Positions 7,605 through 15,273 of a DNA stretch of 33,597 nucleotides are shown here, piece after piece (within the stretch, counting starts at the first letter, position 1; the number at the start of each line of letters is the position of its first letter). The translations under genes were made by a program, and so were the position numbers. The stretch is from contig CABSNK010000020.1 of the NCBI GenBank assembly GCA_902479075.1, positions 1 to 33,597 on the forward strand, in the 5' to 3' direction. The notes under the pieces are model-generated. The model ran no database searches. It was not told the DNA's origin and saw nothing but the letters and a program-made list of their open reading frames with translations. The DNA is from an uncultured Collinsella sp. Its GTDB lineage: Bacteria > Actinomycetota > Coriobacteriia > Coriobacteriales > Coriobacteriaceae.

Positions 7605-9339
7605 TTAGTGATTACGGCGCTTGAGGATAATGCCGGCAGCGCAAACGGCTGCACCGGCTACGACCAGCCCAATGACGGGCAGAATCGAGAAGGTATCACC
7701 CGTCATCGGCATGGTGCCCTTCTCGCCCTTCGTCGTCTTGACGGGCTTCTTATCGCTCGGCTTCGTGGGTTTAACCTCGGGCTCGGGCTTAGGCTCAGGA
7801 GCAGCAACCGTGTAGGTAACCGTCGGAACCGGGAACTTATACGCATCACCGCGCATGCCGTTGCCGTCAATAGGCTGCAGGATTGCACTCTCGTTGACGT
7901 TAAGGGTATGGGTACCGGGCTCGGTGGGCACATTGACCAGGCGCTCGCTGTACTCGAGCACGACGGGCTTGCTCGGAGATGCAGCCTCGTTCAGCGTAAG
8001 CTTGAGCATCTCCTGGTCGCCATTCACGTAGTCCAAGGTGAACCTATAGGAGCCGTCCTCACGCTTGCCGAAGCCATAGGACCCGTCGCCGATCTTTACG
8101 GGGGCAAGCTTCTCGCCGTTGGCGGTCAGGCTGATCTTGGCAGGGTCGTTGATGAAGTCAAAATCAGCGCCAATAAAGTCCTCGACCGTCGAGCCGGCGG
8201 CAATCTTGTCAACAAGCTTAGCCTTGATATCGGCAAAGTCGGTGTCGAGCTGGCTACTGTTGGAATTCCTGGTGAGGTACTGCAGGAATACCTGGCCATC
8301 AAAGTCGGCGGCGTTCTTGTAGTAGACGTTCATGTCGTAGCCAGCGTTGACCATCGATTGGAACGTGTCGTCCGTGCTCCAGAACGCGACGTCAATGTTG
8401 CACGGCGCGTTCACATCGACGGGGATGGGGTTCGTGGTGCCGTTATTGCGGGCGTCGTCGGTGTACTCGTAGTCGTACTGAGCCCAGTTCTTGTCAGAGT
8501 TCTTGTACTGGTCGCGATAGTACTTAAGATATTCGCCGAGCTTCTCAGGGCTCTTCATGGCCTGCGAGAAAATGAAGTTAGAGCCGTCGGAGAACTTCTT
8601 CCAGTCGTTCTTGAGATTGTACTCGCGAGACTGCCACTCCCAGATACCGCCCATTTTGTTCGATCCATAGGGGTATGCAGCGTGGGTCTCTGGATTCGTC
8701 TGCTTGGTTGGATCGCCAAACGACCTCGTATACGGTTTGGTGTAATCGCCGTTCTTGCAGTAAAGGTAGGTTGCACCGTCGCTAATAAGGATCACGTGCT
8801 TGTTCTCGGCCTTAACGGCAGTATCCGCGTCGAGGATGCTCTTTGCGGCAAGAAGGCCGGCGTCCATGTTAGTGCCCGAATGCAGGCTCGAGTTCATTGC
8901 GTTCAGGATATCATCATAGCCCGTGACAACATCCGTCAGCGGCTGCTGGATGTTACCGACCCTGTTGAAGAGGACTACGCCGACCTTGATGTCCAGACCA
9001 TCTTCCTTGGCCTTCCGGCTAATCTGGCCCAGGAAATCCTTCGCCTGGTTGTAGATGTCCATCTGCGCGGAAGCGCCCGACTTATCGAGCACAAACACAA
9101 CGTCGGACGGCTCGGCCTCGCGCTTGCCCGGGAACGAAAGCGTAACCTTCGTCTCCAGATTCTCGTCAAGCTCGGTCGCCATCTTCTGGTTCTGCTCTAA
9201 CGTGGACGATTGACCGGCGCCCCCCCCCCGCGGCATCGTCTGCGAATGACATGGTCGCCGGAGTGGCCATGCCTAACGTCAGCGCCAACACCGCGCCAAC
9301 CGTAACCGCGCGCTTAAGCGTATTTCCCAATCTGTGCAT
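7605..9339 (-). CDS. Sortase-anchored von Willebrand factor A surface protein, out of frame at a G10 tract
   Basis: Two overlapping frames together encode one surface protein of about 577 residues. The first, from ATG 9339 (AAAGGGG 5 bases upstream), gives a signal peptide ending near SFADDAAGGG. It then meets ten consecutive G (minus strand, 9220-9229), shifts into a wrong frame and stops near 9166. The second frame continues GAGQSSTLEQ and carries a vWA domain: VVFVLDKSGAS at the MIDAS position, SGTNMDAG and ILISDGA. A long middle region follows, then a Pro/Lys linker, and a C-terminal anchor MPMTGD + hydrophobic helix + KRR, an LPxTG-like sortase signal. Nine G would restore the frame, so this copy reads as OFF, either by phase variation or by a sequencing error. 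The MIDAS lacks a strict DxSxS (Ala at the last Ser). Probable role: adhesin or pilus-like surface protein. Confidence 0.85.
9220..9229 (-). repeat. Homopolymer G10 tract (C10 on the plus strand) in the surface-protein gene
   Basis: Ten consecutive C on the plus strand, just after the signal-peptide codons. Frame arithmetic shows that nine G join the signal peptide to the vWA frame, while ten cause an early stop. Tracts of this length and place are typical slipped-strand phase-variation switches. Confidence 0.85.
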
Positions 9340-9486
9340 CCTGGCCCCTTTCATGTAATTTCCGTTTGCGGACAGGTGCATACGACACCAGTGATACATA
9401 ATAGTATAGACCGTAAAATGCCAACGCAATTAACATATATTTACAAATAACGAGCTGGATAGGCAAATCAGATTGGATATTTATAT

Positions 9487-11268
9487 CTATATTCGACCAA
9501 GATCGTATGCTCGGGCAGCCTCCTCGCCTGCGCACGCCAAATTGGCTACAGCCTCCTGCATGCCAAGCGCTTCCTCAAGGCTCATGGGCTTGCGGCATAT
9601 CGGCAGAACCAGATCGACACCCTGCCCATACACCGCATCCAGGTTGTCGGCACGACCGCCCACGACGGCGGCTACCGACTTGCCATATCGCTTGGCGCGA
9701 CGCGCCACGCCCACCGGTGCCTTACCGGCGGCGGACTGCTCGTCCATATTGCCCTCGCCTGTAATGACCAGATCGACATCGCGCACGCGCCCGTCAAACC
9801 CGGTCAGGTCGAGCACCGTCTCCACGCCCGAGCGCAGCTCGGCAGCAAGCGCCAGCAACGCCGCGCCCAGGCCGCCCGCCGCGCCCGCGCCAGGCACGCC
9901 GAGCACCGAGCCAAATGTCCGCGCACCCTCGGGCACGCGCAATAGCCCCTGCTCACGCGCCTCGACAATCGCCGCATCAAGCAGGCGGCCGTAGCCGACC
10001 ATCCAGCTGTCGTACTTGCCCAGGGCCTCGGCATCCCCCGTCGGCAGGCCCTTCTGCCCGCCAAACACCGCCAGTGCACCGCGACGCCCCACGAGCGGAT
10101 TCTCGACATCGGAAAGCACCACGACACGCGCGTCGTTCAGTGCCCGAAGTGCTGGTGCCAAATCGATACTCACCACGTGTTCGAGACCCGCAAGACCAGG
10201 GGCGATATCGCAGCCCCGATCATCGACCACGCGCGCGCCCAGCGCCTGCAGCATGCCGGCGCCACCATCGTTGGTGGCACTACCGCCCAAGCCAATATAG
10301 ATAGTCTTTGCCCCAGCACGGACCGCGCGAAGCATGAGCTCGCCCACGCCATAGGTTGTGGCCGCCAACGCCGCCGACTCCGTACAGGGCGAAAACCCGA
10401 TGCCCGCCGCTTCGGCCATCTCAATAACAGCCGACTCGTGTTCGCCGTCCACCAGCATCCGGGCAGACACGCGGTCACCCAAGGGGCCTGTAACCTCGCA
10501 GGTTAAGAGCTCGCCACCGCGCGCGGCGATGGCATCGAGCGTTCCCTCGCCACCATCTGCCAGCGGCAATGCGCGCACCTCGGCATCGGGCCACACACGG
10601 CGCACGCCTTCGGCAACCGCCGCCTCCGCCTGTGTGCTCGAAACGCTACCCTTAAAGGAGTCGATCACCAGCAGCACACGGCGGGGCCGGCGGCACGCGG
10701 CACCAAAATCGACCGCCTCAACGGCAATGTCTTCGGCACACGCGAGCGCCTCGGCATGAATGGCATGCGCCTCAAGATCGGCCCCACAACCGCAGCCAGC
10801 ACCATTGGCGCCACGCAGCCCACTAAAATAGTCGCTCAACACCTCACGGCACTCATCCGCCAGCACGCCGACGGTCACATTAAACCGATGGTTTAGGCGC
10901 GAATCGGCATTCAGGTCATACAGGGAGCCCAGCGCGCCCGCCTTGGCATCAGCCGCGCCATACACGCAGCGCCCCACGCGCGCGTTGACCATAAGCCCCG
11001 CACACATGCAGCAAGGCTCAAGCGTTACATAGACCGTGCAATCGGAAAGACGCCAGCGACCGAGCGACCGAGCGGCAGCGCACAGGGCCGCGAACTCTGC
11101 ATGCGCCGAAGGGTCTTGGTCGAGCTCGCGACGATTATGCGCCCGCGCGACAATCTCACCCGCGCGCACCACCACGGCGCCAATGGGCACTTCGCCCACT
11201 GCCGCGGCGGCGCGCGCCTCGGCCAGGGCCTCGCGCATGAACTTCTCGTCGATTTCGGTGCTCGTCAT
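9487..11268 (-). CDS. tadA: Fusion of tRNA adenosine deaminase TadA and glycerate kinase
   Basis: A single 593-residue frame with two enzymes. Residues 1-150 are TadA, which converts A34 to inosine in tRNA-Arg(ACG): the HAE motif (His56, Glu58) and PCCMC (zinc Cys86 and Cys89) are intact. Residues about 197-593 are a class I glycerate kinase (GlxK/GarK family), with VIDSFKGS near 203, LADGGEGT near 236 and GSATNDGGAG further on; that family phosphorylates D-glycerate to 2- or 3-phosphoglycerate. A linker of about 45 residues joins them. No internal ribosome site or frameshift is evident between the parts. The start at 11268 is chosen over an upstream in-frame codon at 11319 because it begins at the TadA fold and has AGGGAAGG just upstream. 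Families normally found as separate proteins are joined here. Confidence 0.88.
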   Translation of the reverse strand: MTSTEIDEKFMREALAEARAAAAVGEVPIGAVVVRAGEIVARAHNRRELDQDPSAHAEFAALCAAARSLGRWRLSDCTVYVTLEPCCMCAGLMVNARVGRCVYGAADAKAGALGSLYDLNADSRLNHRFNVTVGVLADECREVLSDYFSGLRGANGAGCGCGADLEAHAIHAEALACAEDIAVEAVDFGAACRRPRRVLLVIDSFKGSVSSTQAEAAVAEGVRRVWPDAEVRALPLADGGEGTLDAIAARGGELLTCEVTGPLGDRVSARMLVDGEHESAVIEMAEAAGIGFSPCTESAALAATTYGVGELMLRAVRAGAKTIYIGLGGSATNDGGAGMLQALGARVVDDRGCDIAPGLAGLEHVVSIDLAPALRALNDARVVVLSDVENPLVGRRGALAVFGGQKGLPTGDAEALGKYDSWMVGYGRLLDAAIVEAREQGLLRVPEGARTFGSVLGVPGAGAAGGLGAALLALAAELRSGVETVLDLTGFDGRVRDVDLVITGEGNMDEQSAAGKAPVGVARRAKRYGKSVAAVVGGRADNLDAVYGQGVDLVLPICRKPMSLEEALGMQEAVANLACAGEEAARAYDLGRI

Positions 11269-11283
11269 CGTTCGCCTTCCCTG

Positions 11284-11309
11284 TTGCAAAATCAAAACGA
11301 TGCTATCAT
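11284..11309 (+). promoter_or_regulatory. Probable promoter of tRNA-Ser
   Basis: TATCAT at 11304-11309 lies 10 bp before the tRNA 5' end and is a plausible -10. The best -35-like element, TTGCAA at 11284-11289, is only 14 bp away, so the -35 assignment is weak. The element lies inside the 51-bp gap between tRNA and tadA. Confidence 0.35.
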
Positions 11310-11319
11310 TACGACTCAC

Positions 11320-11409
11320 GGAGAGATGGCAGAGCGGTTGAATGCGGCGGTCTTGAAAACCGTTGAGCGCGAGAGCGTTCCGGGGGTTCGAATCCCCCTC
11401 TCTCCGCCA
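11320..11409 (+). tRNA. tRNA-Ser (anticodon UGA), CCA encoded
   Basis: A class II tRNA. The acceptor stem GGAGAGA pairs with TCTCTCC (11399-11405), discriminator G, then encoded CCA (11407-11409). The anticodon loop is CTTGAAA with TGA at 11354-11356, closed by GCGGT/ACCGT. A long variable arm (GAGCGCGAGAGCGTTC region) and the T arm GGGGGTTCGAATCCCCC fit tRNA-Ser. It reads UCA and other UCN codons. Its 3' end is only 3 bp from the stop of the convergent TetR gene. Confidence 0.97.
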
Positions 11410-11412
11410 CTT

Positions 11413-11997
11413 CTAGTGATGCACCGGCGTCATGGTGCGCTCAAACAGCGCATCGACCACGTCGGCTATCTCGGGTCGACGCTCGAGATCGTGACCCGAC
11501 TCCCACCAATTTGTGAACAGTCGAATAATGCCACCGGCGATAAACTCCGATGTCGTCTCGAGCGAAACGGGCGCCAGGGCATCTTCGGCAAGCGAGCTCA
11601 TCACACGCTCGCGGATGGAACGCGCAATGCGGTCGCAAATCATGCCGGTCAGCATGCCCGACATGCTGCTGGCCAAAAGGTTATCCATGAGCTGCTCATG
11701 CGCCAGAATCATATTCATGGCATCGTCAAAGACCTCATGGCGAAGCGCCCGTACGTCATCAAGCGGCTCCGCGTCCGCTGCATCGGTCCGGTTTTGCGGC
11801 AAGCCCGTCATAAGCTCATCGATATAGAAGGCAAAGTAATCGTTTTTATCGCGAAAATGCTTATAGAACGTCGTGCGGCGAATCAGGGCACGGTCGCAAA
11901 GCATAGCAACCGTCAAATCCTCAAACCGATGCTCTTCCAATAGCTCGGTAAAGGCATCGAACAGGGCACGATAGGTTTTCTTGATGCGAAGGTCCAT
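11413..11997 (-). CDS. TetR/AcrR family transcriptional regulator
   Basis: A 194-residue one-component repressor. The N terminus holds the TetR helix-turn-helix: RIKKTYRALFDAFTELL, then FEDLTVAMLCDRALIRRTTFYKHF, where TTFYKHF is the hallmark recognition helix. The C-terminal helical domain for ligand and dimer contacts resembles the DhaS/TetR_C class and its ligand is unknown. The start is uncertain: ATG 11997 begins exactly where the domain begins but has only a distant GAGG, while an in-frame ATG at 12009 has GAGG directly abutting it. The gene is convergent with tRNA-Ser and divergent from lemA, so lemA or itself are the nearest candidate targets. No clear palindromic operator was found between them. 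Confidence 0.88.
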   Translation of the reverse strand: MDLRIKKTYRALFDAFTELLEEHRFEDLTVAMLCDRALIRRTTFYKHFRDKNDYFAFYIDELMTGLPQNRTDAADAEPLDDVRALRHEVFDDAMNMILAHEQLMDNLLASSMSGMLTGMICDRIARSIRERVMSSLAEDALAPVSLETTSEFIAGGIIRLFTNWWESGHDLERRPEIADVVDALFERTMTPVHH

Positions 11998-12117
11998 CCG
12001 TATCGCCATCCTCAAGGCGTAGACAGCATTCCTTAATTTGTCGCATATCTTACACCTGTACCACCCGTTCCATATTGGTGCCTCCTTCCCGGTTGAAACA
12101 TAACGCTTACCGGAAAG

Positions 12118-12147
12118 TTCGGCACCGCCAAAGGTTGCGGGTATACT
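12118..12147 (+). promoter_or_regulatory. Candidate promoter of lemA
   Basis: TATACT at 12142-12147 is a good -10. A weak -35 (TTCGGC, 12118-12123) sits 18 bp upstream. It lies 62 bp before the LemA start. Confidence 0.4.
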
Positions 12148-12208
12148 AGATGTGTTATACCAACAACGGCCGGCGCAAGACGCCGCTGCCATTCGAAACG
12201 GAGACATC

Positions 12209-12760
12209 ATGCTTCCCGTCATCATCGGTATCGTTGTTCTCGTTGTGATTGCCTGTGCCATCGCCGGCATCTACAACAACATGGTCACCAAGCGCAATCG
12301 CATCGATAACGCTTGGCAGAACATCGACACGCAGCTGCAGCGCCGCAACGACCTGATCCCTAACCTGGTCGAGACCGTCAAGGGCTACGCCAAGCACGAG
12401 CAGGACACGCTCGCCGCCGTAGTCAACGCACGCAACGCCGCCGTGAGCGCCACCACCCCCGAGGCCAAGATGGAAGCGGACAACGTGCTGACCGGTGCGC
12501 TGCGCCAGCTCTTTGCCGTCGCCGAGGCCTACCCCGACCTTAAGGCGAACACCAACTTTACGCAGCTCCAGTCCACACTCGAGGACACCGAGAACAAGGT
12601 GAGCTACGCACGCCAGAGCTACAACGATTGCGTGCTCAGCTACAACAACGCCATCCAGACGTTCCCGGCTGTTATCTTTGCCGGCATCTTCCAGTTTAAG
12701 GAGCGCCAGGGCTTCGAGGCAGCTGAAGCCGCCCGCCAGGCACCGACCGTCAAGTTCTAA
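12209..12760 (+). CDS. lemA: LemA family membrane protein
   Basis: A 183-residue protein with one N-terminal transmembrane helix (about residues 2-22) followed by the conserved LemA region: NNMVTKRNRIDNAWQNIDTQ, then RRNDLIPNLVETVKGYAKHE, then a long alpha-helical rod and the C-terminal YNNAIQTFP-FKERQGFEA motif. LemA proteins are membrane-anchored helical bundles with the bulk outside the cytoplasm. They are often next to a TPM/YgcG or HtpX protease gene, and neither is present here. The precise biochemical role is unknown for the family. Start: GGAG lies 5 bases before ATG 12209, and upstream in-frame codons lack a ribosome site. A strong terminator follows at 12801. Confidence 0.94.
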   Translation: MLPVIIGIVVLVVIACAIAGIYNNMVTKRNRIDNAWQNIDTQLQRRNDLIPNLVETVKGYAKHEQDTLAAVVNARNAAVSATTPEAKMEADNVLTGALRQLFAVAEAYPDLKANTNFTQLQSTLEDTENKVSYARQSYNDCVLSYNNAIQTFPAVIFAGIFQFKERQGFEAAEAARQAPTVKF

Positions 12761-12800
12761 CAATCACGGCCGAGTCTTAAGCCAGTTCATCAGCCCTTTG

Positions 12801-12833
12801 GGGCCCAAGGCACAAACCTTGGGCCCTTTTCTT
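12801..12833 (+). terminator. Intrinsic terminator of lemA
   Basis: GGGCCCAAGG and CCTTGGGCCC form a perfect 10-bp stem with loop CACAAA, followed by TTTTCTT. Confidence 0.9.
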
Positions 12834-12921
12834 ATCCACGCACAACGCGCGACCAAAAGGCCGCGCACCATCTTTATTCAGATTAATTATTGCCCGTAAC
12901 GGCAGCACCGAGATAACGCAG

Positions 12922-13044
12922 GCCCGAGGGCAACCTTCCTTTCCGGCGCACTCCGCAGGACGAAAGAACCCCCGCCGCACGTAGTGCGCAGCGGGGGTTC
13001 TTTCATGTCCGAGGACGCACCGGAAAGGAAGGTTGCCCTCGGGC
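12922..13044. repeat. Long nested inverted repeat (perfect 25-bp arms) between lemA and ilvE
   Basis: Outer arms at 12922-12946 and 13020-13044 are perfect over 25 bp (starting GCCCGAGGGCAACC). Inside is a second perfect 14-bp stem, GAAAGAACCCCCGC (12962-12975) with GCGGGGGTTCTTTC (12991-13004), and a small GCAC/GTGC hairpin at its tip. The element lies between two convergent genes and could terminate both, most obviously ilvE, whose stop is 18 bp away. Confidence 0.88.
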
Positions 13045-13061
13045 CGGACAGCTAAGACTGC

Positions 13062-14114
13062 TTATGCGACGGTGTAAACCCAGTTGTGCTTATCCTCGAC
13101 AGCACCAGACTGGATGCCCGTCAGGGTCTCGCGAAGCTTCTTCATCACGGGGCCGATCTCGGTGCAGCCAGCCGGGAAAGTCACGGTCTCATCGGCACCG
13201 TAGACCTTGTTGTCGATCTCGCCCACCGGGGAGATGACGGCAGCGGTGCCGCACAGGCCGCACTCCACAAAGGTGCCGGCCTTGACCTCGGCCCACTCGA
13301 CGGGACGCTGGTCGACGGTCATGCCCAGATCCTCGGCAACCTGAACGAGCGAGCGACGGGTGATGGAGGGCAGGATGGAGTCGGTGTGCGACTGAGGAAC
13401 GACGAGGGTGCCGTTCTCCTTCACGAACAGAACGTTCGCGCCACCGGTCTCCTCGACATAGGTGCGGGACTCGGAGTCGAGATACAGGTTCTCGGCATAA
13501 CCCTCGCGATGGGCCTCCATCGTGGGCTTGAGGGACATGGCGTAGTTCAGGCCGGCCTTGATATTGCCGGTGCCGTGCGGTGCGGCGCGGTCGTACTCGG
13601 AAACGCGCAGCTTGACGGGCTTGAGGCCGCCCTTAAAGTACGGACCGACCGGGGTCACGAGAATGCGGAACGTGTACTCAGGAGCGGGAGCCACGCCGAT
13701 CACGTCACCGGAGCCGATCATAAACGGACGCACGTACAGGGTCGCACCGGAGCCGAAGGGCGGAACCCAGGCGGCGTTGGCAGAAACGACCTGCTTAACG
13801 GCCTCAACAAACTTATCCTTGGGGAACGGGGGCATCTCGAGGCGCTGGGCAGAGTTATACATGCGCTCGGCGTTCATGTCGGGACGGAAGCAGACGATGC
13901 TGCCGTCCTCGGCGGTGTAGGCCTTCAGGCCCTCAAAGACCTCCTGGCAGTAATGGAAGATGCCACCGCACTCGGAGACATGCAGGGTGTGGTCGGTGGT
14001 CAGGCCGCCCTCGTCCCACTCGCCATCCTTCCAATGAGCCTCGTAGCTGTAATCGGTCTTCATGTAGCCAAAGCCGAGGCTACCCCAATCGATATCCTTC
14101 TTCTCGACAGTCAT
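13062..14114 (-). CDS. ilvE: Branched-chain amino acid aminotransferase
   Basis: A 350-residue fold-type IV PLP enzyme of the BCAT group II type. It moves the amino group between glutamate and leucine, isoleucine or valine, the last step of their synthesis. The PLP lysine is Lys186 in GTGNIKAGLNYA. YVEETGGANVLFV (about residues 220-233) is the conserved cofactor-binding segment, and CGTAAVISPVG follows near the C terminus. Length and order match the family. AAGGAG lies 6 bases before ATG 14114, so this start is favoured over an in-frame ATG at 14243 that would add an Arg-rich 43-residue extension without a ribosome site. It stands alone, not with other ilv or leu genes. The long leader may hold a small upstream frame. 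Confidence 0.96.
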   Translation of the reverse strand: MTVEKKDIDWGSLGFGYMKTDYSYEAHWKDGEWDEGGLTTDHTLHVSECGGIFHYCQEVFEGLKAYTAEDGSIVCFRPDMNAERMYNSAQRLEMPPFPKDKFVEAVKQVVSANAAWVPPFGSGATLYVRPFMIGSGDVIGVAPAPEYTFRILVTPVGPYFKGGLKPVKLRVSEYDRAAPHGTGNIKAGLNYAMSLKPTMEAHREGYAENLYLDSESRTYVEETGGANVLFVKENGTLVVPQSHTDSILPSITRRSLVQVAEDLGMTVDQRPVEWAEVKAGTFVECGLCGTAAVISPVGEIDNKVYGADETVTFPAGCTEIGPVMKKLRETLTGIQSGAVEDKHNWVYTVA

Positions 14115-14260
14115 ATGTCGCTCCTTACATACACAGTTGCATACTCGCGAACTCGCACGCAAGGACCGAGGCCGACCGCGTCGCAACGTCGCACGCCCGG
14201 AGCGTAGAGCCGGACGGGACACGCGGGCAACACCAAAGCCCATGGCACATCGATTCGCAT
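14111..14260 (-). CDS. Possible leaderless upstream frame overlapping the ilvE start
   Basis: A 49-codon frame starts at ATG 14260, exactly 7 bases after a TACAAT -10 element, so its first base would be at or near the transcription start. Its TGA overlaps the ilvE ATG as ATGA, the usual arrangement for translational coupling. The product begins MRIDVPWALVLPACPV, with several Val and Leu codons early but no strong run. It has no ribosome site, and the other frames here are also open, so chance is a real possibility. Confidence 0.2.
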   Translation of the reverse strand: MRIDVPWALVLPACPVRLYAPGVRRCDAVGLGPCVRVREYATVYVRSDI

Positions 14261-14267
14261 GCAGGAG

Positions 14268-14296
14268 ATTGTACTCCCCGTACGCGTCTGATAAAA
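14268..14296 (-). promoter_or_regulatory. Candidate promoter of ilvE
   Basis: On the minus strand TTTTAT (14291-14296), a 17-bp spacer and TACAAT (14268-14273). It would give a leader of about 147 nt before ilvE. Confidence 0.5.
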
Positions 14297-14343
14297 CGCC
14301 TTTCTTTAACTAAGTAAAGTATTTTCATTTGCCCGAAGCATAA

Positions 14344-14373
14344 AGGCCCGCCACCGTAAACGGTGACGGGCCT
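14344..14373 (-). terminator. Terminator of the DedA gene
   Basis: On the minus strand AGGCCCGTCACCGT pairs with ACGGTGGCGGGCCT (one mismatch) over a 2-nt loop and is followed by TTATG. It lies 30 bp past the DedA stop. Confidence 0.75.
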
Positions 14374-14402
14374 CAACGACACGATTTGTGCGCCGGCTCG
14401 AG

Positions 14403-15050
14403 CTATGCGTTCTTTTTGCCCAGCTTAGCCTTAACCAAGCCGACCACGGTCGGGATGATCGACACGGCGACAATGCCGATAATCAGCAGCTCAAAGTGCT
14501 CCTGCACAAAGGGAATGCCGCCAAAGAAGTAGCCCAGCAGCGTAAAGACCGTCGACCAGGTAATGCCGCCCAGCACGTTAAAGACAACGAAGTTGCGCCA
14601 GTGCATGCCGCCCATGCCGGCGATAAAGGGCACAAAGGTGCGGATAAACGGAAAGAAGCGGCCCAGGAAGATGGCCAGGTGGCCCCACTTATCCAAGAAG
14701 TCCTCGGACTTTTTGATGCGCTCGGGCGTCATGGCCTTTACCTTGCCCGAGGCGATGATCTTGCGGCCAAAGAAGTGGCCGATCATAAAGTTGCACTGAT
14801 CGCCCAGGATGGCTGCGGCCCATGCGGTGGCCAGAAGCGCCACGATGTTAAAGCCGCCGTTATGGGCAAAGAAGCCCGAGGCAAACAGCAGCGAATCGCC
14901 AGGGAGAAACGGGAAGAACACCACGCCTGTCTCGATAAAGATAATCAGGAACACGCAACCGTAGGCCATAAGCGGGCCGGCGGCAATCCAACTGGCGATC
15001 GCGGTGCGCGGATCCTTAAGCAGCTCGGCAATGAAATTGATGAAACCCAT
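14403..15050 (-). CDS. DedA family membrane protein
   Basis: A 215-residue polytopic membrane protein. It has the DedA/SNARE-associated signature: an acidic re-entrant segment FIETGVVFFPFLPGDSLLFA, and later FLGRFFPFIRTFVPFIAGMG, which contains the conserved G-R-F-x-P-x-R core. Family members act as lipid scramblases or flippases, returning undecaprenyl phosphate or phospholipids across the membrane and supporting proton-motive force and envelope integrity. Which lipid this one handles cannot be read from sequence. The start at ATG 15050 follows GAGAGG at 10 bases and gives the usual DedA N terminus; an earlier in-frame codon at 15089 adds a polar stretch and has no ribosome site. Confidence 0.93.
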   Translation of the reverse strand: MGFINFIAELLKDPRTAIASWIAAGPLMAYGCVFLIIFIETGVVFFPFLPGDSLLFASGFFAHNGGFNIVALLATAWAAAILGDQCNFMIGHFFGRKIIASGKVKAMTPERIKKSEDFLDKWGHLAIFLGRFFPFIRTFVPFIAGMGGMHWRNFVVFNVLGGITWSTVFTLLGYFFGGIPFVQEHFELLIIGIVAVSIIPTVVGLVKAKLGKKNA

Positions 15051-15204
15051 GAAGTAAAACCTCTCAGTTGTGGGCGCGGACACGTCCAAGTTGACCAGTA
15101 TACGGTTGCGGCACGAGCACGGGTCAAACCCCTCAAAAGTCTTACTTCATTACCAGCAAGTTTGCATAACTGACACCTGTCGCGCAATGCCGCCAAGATT
15201 GTCC

Positions 15205-15232
15205 TTCCTAATCCCTAGCGAATCGCTATACT
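15205..15232 (+). promoter_or_regulatory. Candidate promoter of cysE
   Basis: TTCCTA (15205-15210), a 16-bp spacer and TATACT (15227-15232), about 40 bp before the GTG start. Confidence 0.45.
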
Positions 15233-15273
15233 TTATTGAATCGCATTGCCATGGCGCTAAGGGAGGGCGGCCG

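Noticed and set aside
7173..9200. 675-codon plus-strand frame
   Set aside because: It runs antisense through the vWA surface protein and through the SRP RNA, has no ribosome site and no recognisable domain.
12155..12763. 202-codon minus-strand frame over lemA
   Set aside because: Mirror of the well-supported LemA gene, same length, no ribosome site.
13062..14243. IlvE with a 43-residue Arg-rich N-terminal extension
   Set aside because: The upstream ATG lacks a ribosome site, whereas ATG 14114 has AAGGAG at the right distance and begins at the family's usual N terminus.
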